Below are positions 56,809 through 64,000 of a DNA stretch of 64,000 nt, piece by piece. Both the position numbers and the translations under genes were made by a program. The notes beneath the pieces are model-generated. The model saw only the letters and a program-made list of their open reading frames with translations. It searched no databases and was not told where the DNA came from. This DNA is from Ophioderma brevispina (taxonomy: Eukaryota > Echinodermata > Ophiuroidea > Amphilepidida > Ophiodermatidae): contig JAMKCH010072648.1 of NCBI GenBank assembly GCA_023653785.1, forward strand, positions 1-64,000, written 5' to 3'. Every line of letters begins with the position of its first letter. Position 1 is the stretch's first letter.

Positions 56809-57313
56809 AGCAGCACATGCACATATTCACAAAATAAGAAATTTTCTTCAATTTTCTCACAGAGCGCCTAGGCCAACTGGAAGAATACAGAATATTTTAC
56901 ACATAAAAATATACACCCAAAAAAATAGAAATTAATAAGAGCTAAAGACATCCAGGTAATTTGTAGGCAACTTAATCCAACAAAATGTGTCTATTACATG
57001 AATTATTCATCGGCAACTCAGAGTCGGCGGATATGAAAAACCACAAAGGTTCACAGACCGGTCAAACAGGGTTTGCATGCTGGGGGAATCAAACTGCGGC
57101 TGTGTGTTCTTGTGTTAAACGCGTTTATGTTTATCTGCTGAATAAAATGTCGATGGAGTCTTTAAATAAAATTTCATTCAGGTTACCCGTAAGGGCACTG
57201 ATGTGGTCTTAATTATTTAGGTGAGGCCTAAGTGTAAATGACAACCATGCCAAAATATTCAATTTTGAACAATCTTGAGGGCGCCCTAATTTCAAAATGT
57301 GCCAGAGTGTTCT
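56809..57313 (+). mobile_element. TTAA-flanked MITE family A, copy 4
   Basis: TTAA at 56805-56808 and 57314-57317. Ends are AGCAGCACATGCACATATTC and, reverse complemented, AGAACACTCTGGCACATT. It shares ACACATAAAAATATACACCC, CATCCAGGTAATTTGTAGGC, CACAAAGGTTCACAGACC and GTTACCCGTAAGG with copy 2. This copy lacks the family F insert, so it serves as the empty site for copy 2. Confidence 0.82.
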
Positions 57314-57379
57314 TTAATAGCTGCCATTTCATCCCTGACCAGAGTGGGATAGAACCCAGATCTTATTTGTGAAAGGCAG

Positions 57380-57530
57380 AGGGTGTATTGAATTGAGTCA
57401 ATCCCACATGCACCAGTTTTGGGAAAGTCAAACTCAACAGGGTCAGGTGATCCCACAAAAATCCTATTTTCTAACACATAAAAATCCTGACTTCTATGCT
57501 CTTCGCCCCAAAACATTAGTAAACTTACCA
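57380..57530 (+). repeat. Repeat that is the empty site of family D copy 2
   Basis: GCACCAGTTTTGGGAAAG, GGTCAGGTGATCCC and AACACATAAAAATCCTGACT correspond to sequence on both sides of the element at 43045-43576. The continuity here supports that element's borders. Confidence 0.6.
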
Positions 57531-57739
57531 TGATAATAACCCAGTCCTTTGGAGGGATGTTAACCTGTCGGTCCCATGTACAGAGAGTAATACCTGTGCA
57601 TGCACAATTATTAGTCAGTGTCAAATAGAGTAAGATGATTTCCCTGGCTGTCCCAATTCCGTCCCTGTTAATGGACCCAATGGAAATAAAGCTTCCTGTA
57701 GAGGCTTCTTGGGGCGAACAGGTTGGTGTGTTTTTTTGT

Positions 57740-58035
57740 ATTGTAGCGTATCTTCCCTCACCTTTCACCAATGAGGTCCGGGTTCGATCCCCGGCAGGGG
57801 CTATCGTTCTCGGCAGCTTTATGTGAATTTGATTTCTCGTCCATATTGTGTTCCCGCAGTTTTCTCCGTGGTACTCCGATTTCCTCCTGCTTCTAAAATC
57901 GAGATTCTTGGAATAATCCTGTTCTGGTACATGGTTTATCTGATGTGCTGAGCGCCATTCATGGCAGCCGACCCAGCGCCTTCCTTGAGCACGTTTACAT
58001 GAGATGTCGCACGTTAAAATATTCCAAATTATTAA
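57740..58035 (+). mobile_element. tRNA-derived SINE
   Basis: TAGCGTATCTT near 57745 resembles an A box. GGTTCGATCCC inside GTCCGGGTTCGATCCCCGG (57777-57795) is a near-perfect B box with a paired T arm. Then comes CAGTTTTCTCCGTGGTACTC and CGATTTCCTCC, a tRNA-unrelated body common in invertebrate SINEs, then GCGCCATTCATGGC and an AT-rich tail. The anticodon stem does not pair well, so this is a SINE head and not a working tRNA gene. Confidence 0.7.
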
Positions 58036-58064
58036 ATATAAATATTATATTTTATTGTGTCGAA

Positions 58065-58515
58065 TGCCATAAGGCAGAAGACACATAGGGATCACTTTGT
58101 CCACTGGTGTTGTTGTTTAGTTGTTGTTGATGATGTCTGTTGTTGAGTTTTTGTGAAAAAAGGGTTAAAACCATTTCATGTAATATCCACATACTTTGAT
58201 GGATTAAACCAAACTATGGGTCAAAGTGCAACATGCATCCCCCACTTGTTGATGAGTCAAAGGTCACAGCCAAGGTTCAAAGGTATGTGAGGTTGGGTCA
58301 AGTGTAAAATAGGCTGAAAATGTAAATTCTGACCTCATAGCAAAAGTTTGAAGGTTCAATTGGAACCAAACTTGAATCATAGGTTGCAACATGGGAATCC
58401 CTCATTTGTTGCTGAGCTCAAAGAGTCACATATCAAGGTCAAAGGTCATGTTAGGCCTTCATTTCACAACGCGACGGATGGGCGACAAAAGCGGGCCGAG
58501 GACCGATGTATTTTT
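58065..58515 (+). repeat. Family F repeat with DR1-like motif
   Basis: Starts GGCAGAAGACACATAGGGAT, carries GTTGTTGTTTAGTTGTTG, GTCAAAGGTCACAGCC, and at 58436-58448 AGGTCA-A-AGGTCA, and ends GGGCCGAGGACCGATGTATT followed by a T run. The start and end agree with 3030-3300 and 53975-54065, so this is probably a nearly full-length unit. Confidence 0.65.
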
Positions 58516-59880
58516 TTTTATTGAGTTATCCAGGACATTTTCTGAATAAATTCAAATAAATCAAAATAGCTATGAGTCATAAATTAAGAAATCTGGTGTG
58601 TATATATAATTATAGAAGGGTTCCTCACCCCCCCCCCCCCCATTGTTTTTGTACAAAAGGTGAATTGGTGATTCTAGATCTAATTTTTTGTAAGGGTTAA
58701 TTAGATAGGGCCACAAGAAAAGGGTATTTCAAAAAGTTTCAATTGATCTAGTGGGGCATTTTGAATTATTCCCAAATGTGTTGGCATCACTGTACTCCAT
58801 AGGCCACTGTGTGTAATTTCTGTCCATCTACGGACAGGAAATAACAAGTTAAAATATGGAATTTCTTCCAGAGTAGATTGAATTTGCATGTAAGATTGGG
58901 CACACATATATATTAGGGAAACAGTTCAGATGATATTACGAATATCAAATTTTAAAGTAGGTGGGGGACGAGGATGTGGATCTCATTAAAAGCCCCCTGT
59001 AAAAGAGTGTATTTCTATTTATTTCATGCAACAATTTGGAATTTTCCCAAATTGATAACATATTTAAGCTACTTAATTTTAACAGAACTTATTTAAAATT
59101 GAGGAACATTAGTATTCTGGGTCTCATTTTTGTCAAATGTGCCTAGTATTTTAGGTGGTGGTCAGCTTTCATAATTCTGGTTTGCCACATTCCCACCAAA
59201 AACCAAAAACCAAGGCCCTGCCCCAGCTCTCAAAATACCCTGCTTTTATGGTAACTTTTTTTTTCAAAATGATAGAAGCGTCTTAAAACCCACCTAAGAC
59301 CCTGGGTGCAAATCAGTGAGGTGCGAACAAGTGCTAAAACTCTGTGGACGTGCACTCTCCGTGTTGCGCATCATGCTGTAGTGCCCTACTTCTTGCCCTA
59401 GCACTGTCCCTAGGCCAAAAAGTGATTTATGTAGCGTTTGCTATCCGCTTTAAAATGCCCTCATATCCATGATTTCCTGACTCAAAGGATGTGCCACTAG
59501 TACCACTCACAAGTATTCCAATTTACAATATCTGTCTATTAAAATAAAATCAAGTATGTACTTCCAAAGAATTCTATTTAGTAAAAACTTTTAAGTATAT
59601 CTATTTTTAGTGAGAATCCTAGCATTACTTCAGTCTCAATCACCATTTTGTTCATTCTTTGTTGCAAGTCTTTTCAGATTACTCCACTTTGATGATAAGA
59701 TACAGAGTGTTTTTTGAATATTTCACTTTTAGCCAAATCTGTGCATACAGCCAAACAAAGATGTAAATAGATTTAATATCCACTTATTTTGATCTTTTAT
59801 CCCCTGGCCAGAAGGAGATATTGCCATAGTGTATTCCTTTTGTATATGGTGTATGTTCCATTTTTGTACCCTGTCGGAAC
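58515..59880. other. Unassigned sequence
   Basis: A C14 run lies near 58628-58641. No gene or element end was recognised. Confidence 0.35.
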
Positions 59881-59889
59881 GGGGCCTAT

Positions 59890-60470
59890 AAATTGAGCAG
59901 CGTCCGTTCGTCCGTCAGTCTGTGACAAAAAATGTTAACCCACATATACGATTTATCTGGAGTTCCGTAAGGGCTAAGGGCAACAATGATGTAACTTGGT
60001 GGAAGAAGCGGGTTGATGAGTTCTAGACTGATTAGATTTTGGGCCGTAAAATATTGCTATTAAGTATCTAATTTGCATAATTTATGAACATTTTATAAAT
60101 TGTACAAGTTTCTAGAGTTCCGTAAGGCGTATACTGATGTACCTTGGTGGAATGAAGCGGGCTGAAGAGTTCTCAACCTGATTAGTTTTGGACAGATTTT
60201 GGGGCAAATTGAGTATGCAAATGAGCTAATTAATATGCAAAAATTAGACGCTAATTAATTGCGGATATGTATGAACTGTCATTGGATACTCAAAATTCCT
60301 GAGCTGGATGAAAGAATATCATGGTACACATCTTTTTGCAATTTGAAAGTATGTGATATATGCGGCTTAGGTATGCAAATGAGCTAATTAAATATGCATA
60401 ATGCTGTATCTCTGAAACGGTACATCAATTGGACAAAAAAATTCCTTCGCTACATGAGATCTACTATGTC
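59890..60470 (+). repeat. Family F repeat with POU-octamer words
   Basis: Two units carry GAGTTCCGTAAGG, TGATGTAACTTGGTGGAA / TGATGTACCTTGGTGGAA and AGCGGGTTGATGAGTTCT / AGCGGGCTGAAGAGTTCT, about 160 bases apart. GTATGCAAATGAGCTAATTA occurs at 60213 and again at 60371. The G-rich array follows at once. Confidence 0.6.
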
Positions 60471-60474
60471 ATCG

Positions 60475-61050
60475 GGAGGGGAGGGGTGTTTTGGATGGGG
60501 ATTAGGTATTGCGGGTTGGTGGGAGGGGGTGAGGGTGGGCAGGGTTTTGGCAAGGGGCGTATTGTGTTGCAGTGGGTTGAGGAGGGGGTGGGGTGTGCAT
60601 GGTGTTAGGGAGGTGGTGCTGTGGGTGCTGGGGAGGGGGGTGATAGTGTTGGGGAGAGGGTGGGAGTGTTGGGGAGGGGGTGCGGATGTGTTGGCGAGAC
60701 GGGGGTGTGAAGGGAGGGAGTCAGGTAGGGGGCTGTGGGGGGGTGTGGAGGGGAGTGGAGTGTGATGGGGGGGGGGGGAAGGTAACTGTTAAGGGGTATG
60801 GGGGTGGGGGAGAGTCGCGACGCGGTGGGTGGTGTTGCGGGGGGTGGGGGGTTGAGGGGTGTTTAAGGAGGGGTATGGGTTGGTGTTGCAGAGTGTGGGG
60901 AGGGGGTGGGAGTGTTGGGGAGGGGGTGGGAGTGTTGGGGAGGGGTGGGTGTTTGGGCAGGTTTTGGGTTTTGCATCGTGTTGGGGATGGGGTGGGGTGA
61001 TGAGGGGTGTGCGGAGGGGGGTTAGTGTCGGTAGTGAGCGTGACATTCGG
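60475..61050 (+). repeat. G-rich skewed minisatellite
   Basis: About 575 bases in which the plus strand is mostly G and T with very few C. GTGTTGGGGAGGGGGTGGGA recurs (60650-60680, 60893-60945), and GGG runs occur every few bases. Long frames on both strands (up to 123 codons) are Gly/Trp/Val- or Pro/Thr/His-rich translations of the repeat. G-quadruplex formation is plausible from sequence only. Confidence 0.8.
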
Positions 61051-61079
61051 CGGGGGACATATTTTATGCATCGCGTAAA

Positions 61080-61350
61080 TACGAGTTCGCCTTGGTGGTA
61101 GGTTACCTGTCTAGGATCTTGTAGGAAAATTCAGTCTTAAATCTCAACCAAACTTAGTGGCACTAATCTTGGGTTGGGCAGTTGAGGTGACTAGAGACAT
61201 TTCAGGTCAACGCGTTATCTGGGGGGTCAAATGACCAATTAAAGGAACACTATTACAAAATTATCAATAAAATTATTGTACCTTCTGCAAATTAATTGGC
61301 TCGACTTGTTTCTGACCCAAGCTTCACACAGAATGCACACAGAGTGGAGT
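61080..61350. other. Unassigned sequence
   Basis: Short spacer between the G-rich array and family C copy 3. No features were recognised. Confidence 0.35.
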
Positions 61351-61357
61351 CAATTAA

Positions 61358-61926
61358 AGGCATATTAGACATTTTTTGAAGGCGCCCCCAATTTTTCAAA
61401 AATTTGGAGATTTTTACACGGTTGCATTGGTAACTGGTAGTAAACTATACTGTGGAATGGTAAGCTCGGAAAATGTCTATGCCCGTCACAAACGAAGGAA
61501 TTTTGTACTAGAATATTATATAGGGGATCCCCGATAATAATTCAACGGATGCTGCAACGGCCTTCCATGTAAAATAGCCGGGAAAATAGCGCCATGTAGG
61601 TGTCTACGCTCATCCATTATTGTTTTAATAGTTCGGGCCACGTCAAGTTAGAGAGTTTAGAGGTTATTTTCTCGATATTTGTTGGGTTTTGGCTCGTGGC
61701 GGGTGGCACTATTTCATCATGACGGACATAACGTAGTATTTCCAGCTCTGCAGTTAAGTCCAATCTGGGATCCCATTCTAATTACAAAATCGCTTATTTT
61801 GTGATAAATACGCATATTTTAGCATCTCGTTCGCAGGTATAGTTTCCTAGACAATTACCAAAGTAACTGTGCAAAAAAGCAAATTTTGAAAATTGAGGGC
61901 GCTCTCAAAAAATGTGCCAATATGCT
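61358..61926 (+). mobile_element. TTAA MITE family C, copy 3
   Basis: TTAA at 61354-61357 and 61927-61930. The left end AGGCATATTAGACATTTT plus GGCGCCCCCAATTTTTC matches the inverse of the right end, AGCATATTGGCACATTTT plus GAGCGCCCTCAATTTTC. The interior matches 31931-32463. This is the best pair of ends for family C. Confidence 0.85.
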
Positions 61927-61930
61927 TTAA

Positions 61931-62317
61931 AGGGATATTCTTTGAAATCTATAATACTGTTATCTGTAAGTCAAATGCTATGACCACCAGACTTGTTCTT
62001 ACAGAGATTCTGCATTGCTGATCAAAGGGGGTTTTTATAGAAAAATATCTAAAGAAATTAAAGCAATACGGAGTGTAAACTACAAAAACAATTTTGGTGC
62101 TTGATGTGGGTCAGTTATAAGTGTTTCCATGACCCACACACAACCTTGAAATAACCATTACAGTCGAGTTTGATTCTCCAGCTCCAACGGTTTAAAATAA
62201 TACCAATATTCCTTGGCCACAAAAATCATAATTTTTTTGTCAAGATTTCGCTTTTAAATGTTTAAAAAACCCAATGGCGACATCTAAAAGTGGGGATTTC
62301 TTGGCCACCCTCTCCTG
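61931..62317. other. Unassigned sequence
   Basis: Spacer between two family C copies. No features were recognised. Confidence 0.35.
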
Positions 62318-63013
62318 GCAATAACACACATTTTTTTGAAGAGCATCCCCAATTTTCTAAAATGTTGAGATTTTTGCACAGTGACATTGGTAACTGGCTA
62401 GTAAACTATACCTGCGAATGGTAAACCTTGAACATGTCTATATGTATCACAAAAGAAGGAATTCTGCTGCTGGAAATGTCCTTCCCATATTATATAGCCA
62501 AGAAATAGCGAACATATATGTGTTATGCTCATGCGGCTCATCCACAGTGGCGTACCAACCAAAGAGGGGCATAAATTCATAAGTCGTACCACTCAGTACC
62601 AGTGATTCACAAAATGCGAATTCACATTAATTTTGTCACAATTTAGGCTGAAATGTTGAAATCCCAAAGAAGGGTGAAAATGCATAGTGGGACCCATTTT
62701 TCCTGCTCTTTCGAGCCAGAGGGGGAAACCTCCCCCCACCCGAGGCAGTATGCCACCTGTTATTACCATTAGTTGTTCTGTTGGTTCAGGAAGGTCAAGT
62801 TACAGGTCATTTGATATTTGATATTCTGCCATTAAATTTACAATCAGAGATCCCATTTTAAATACAAATGGCTTCTTTCAGGCAGAAAATATGCAAATTT
62901 TGGCATTACCTTTGCAGATATAGGTGTACTAAGATCATACCAAACACATTTGGGCAAAAATGTCAAATTTTGGAAATTGGGGGCGCTCTCTTAAAGAATG
63001 TGCTGTTATTGCT
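62318..63013 (+). mobile_element. TTAA MITE family C, copy 4, with internal insertion
   Basis: The right end ...GTGCTGTTATTGCT precedes TTAA (63014-63017), and the left begins near CACACATTTTTTTGAAGAGC. It is about 150 bases longer than other copies. The extra part is around 62544-62757, starting CAGTGGCGTACC and ending GGCAGTATGCCACCTG, which resembles a decayed hAT-type MITE. Confidence 0.6.
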
Positions 63014-63259
63014 TTAACTTGTGTGATGGAATATGACAGCCTGTCATGGGGGATTGTTATTTCATGTAGCTCCAAGTTAAAAAAATGGAACAATCTATTG
63101 GTAATTGTGTGTTCATATCTAACCATAAGACTCCAAAACAGCTCGTATTCAAACACTATTAACCTATTTAAAGTGCAGACAGTCCCCTTTTCCAACTCCT
63201 TTAAAGGTTTGCAAAAGAAATTTTGAGCATCCAAATATTTTGTCATAATAGTAATTTCA

Positions 63260-63550
63260 TAAAGATTAGACCTCAATAGATTTCTATCTTGTATTTGGCT
63301 ACAGAAATGTCTAAAAAGCGAGAAAAAGGCGCGATTTTGGATTCATTAGATTTCAATATAAGGACAAGCGAATTCGTATGTGCTCCCATACGAAATTAGA
63401 AGTTTCACAATTTTTGTACCAAAGAAACATTTCTCAGCTTAATCCTTTCAGATGGGAATGTTTTGGATGGAAAGCTTTACATCAGGGCAACAACCTCAGT
63501 ACTTTCGATTTTTTAGGGACACCTGGTATGTGAAATCTCTCGTTGCAAAT
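63260..63550 (+). repeat. Dispersed repeat family E, copy 2
   Basis: Same ordered words as 32930-33215: TACAGAAATGTCT, ACGAAATTAGAAG, ATTTTTGTAC, GGAAAGCTTTAC, TTTAGGGACACCTGG, TGTGAAATCTCTCG. Class unknown. Confidence 0.55.
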
Positions 63551-63890
63551 CTTTAAATATGGTAACTATTATCATATGCAGAAAGCAGACTGTAAACATA
63601 TAGCGCTTGTAAGGGCTATCTGGTTACTTATATGAATCAAGTTACATTGACCACTGTGGAAAGGTTACAGGATACCACCACATGATTTACATACAAATTG
63701 AAAGTTTGTAGGCTAACCAAATATGTGCATACATTGGCCCAATATGGAGCTATATGGCAACATTACTTGTAAAGTAGGTCATTCCACTGGCATAGCTGGT
63801 ATGATGCAAAAGCTTGTTATCAATGGACATTTGGTGTATACTATAGTCTATACACTCTAAGATGAGATATACACTTGATCAATTAAAGAC
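63550..63890. other. Unassigned sequence
   Basis: No features were recognised before the last MITE. Confidence 0.35.
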
Positions 63891-63896
63891 ACTATC

Positions 63897-64000
63897 AGTG
63901 ATTTAAAAATATTTGAAATTTGCAGGAATAGCTTCAAAGTGAGGATTAAGTCTGTAGGATTTCTTATAAGTTACCTTTTCCAGCGGTAGAATTGACAGAA
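63897..64000 (+). mobile_element. TTAA element family D, copy 3, cut by window end
   Basis: Starts AGACACTATCAGTGATTT after TTAA (63893-63896), then AATTTGCAGGAATAGC, as in the first 100 bases of 27121-28137. The rest lies outside the window. Confidence 0.65.

Noticed and set aside
57292..57771. 159-codon minus-strand frame with a plausible composition
   Set aside because: It spans the end of MITE A copy 4, the repeat shared with 43000-43640 and the SINE head. No domain is recognisable.
57740..57812. Functional tRNA gene
   Set aside because: B box and T arm are good, but the anticodon stem does not pair and a SINE body follows directly.
60394..61071. Overlapping 80-123-codon frames on both strands
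   Set aside because: Translations of the G-rich array (Gly/Trp/Val on one strand, Pro/Thr/His on the other).
62544..62757. Intact hAT-type MITE
   Set aside because: Ends resemble the family, but the flanks CTCATCCA and TTATTACC do not form a duplication; kept only as a note under MITE C copy 4.
1..64000. A novel multi-gene system such as a defence, biosynthetic or viral locus
   Set aside because: No set of adjacent coding regions with conserved domains exists in the window; the only recognisable proteins are LINE reverse transcriptase and Tc1/mariner transposase remnants.

Overview
This window looks like intergenic or intronic DNA from an animal nuclear genome. It is AT-rich, has no credible host protein-coding exon, and is packed with decayed transposable elements and satellites. 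CR1/L2-like LINEs, tRNA-derived SINEs with (TTA)n tails, Tc1/mariner remnants and many MITE families point to a metazoan. A marine invertebrate, perhaps a deuterostome such as an echinoderm, hemichordate or cephalochordate, is my guess, with low confidence. No rRNA, functional tRNA, CRISPR array or bacterial gene was seen. Nearly every open reading frame is a chance product of repeats.

Layout. 1-6.4 kb: AT-rich unassigned DNA, a possible MITE, one copy of a 'GTTCCGTAAGG' repeat, a pyrimidine tract and homopolymer-rich hAT-like material. 6.6-9.35 kb: a 5'-truncated CR1/L2-like LINE on the minus strand, still with a recognisable reverse transcriptase, whose tail microsatellite holds an 846-bp long-TIR element. 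10.0-11.2 kb: two TTAA-flanked MITEs abutting at one TTAA. 13.26-14.59 kb: an internally deleted Tc1/mariner element with 225-bp inverted repeats. 15.5-18.7 kb: a Tc1 remnant and a LINE tail, each split by a small hAT-type MITE with an 8-bp target duplication, and a cluster of CCATGG palindromes. 19-33 kb: further MITEs, tRNA-SINEs and palindromes. 36.1-39.3 kb and 46.1-48.9 kb: two copies of a 2.3-kb inverted-repeat element, each inserted in a GGTCA-rich repeat. 50.8-54.8 kb: a roughly 48-bp minisatellite broken up by a CACTG-ended element, SINEs, an hAT MITE that itself carries a SINE, and a LINE-like 3' end. 55.9-64 kb: more TTAA-flanked MITEs, a tRNA-SINE, a G-rich skewed array and repeats with POU-octamer and DR1-like motifs.

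The clearest biology is the insertion record. There are exact target-site duplications, related empty sites and layered nesting, which give relative ages for several families. At least five MITE families share TTAA duplications with AG...CT ends, suggesting one mobilising transposase class (piggyBac or Kolobok type) that is not encoded here. All superfamily names rest on reading termini and duplications by eye; no database was searched.
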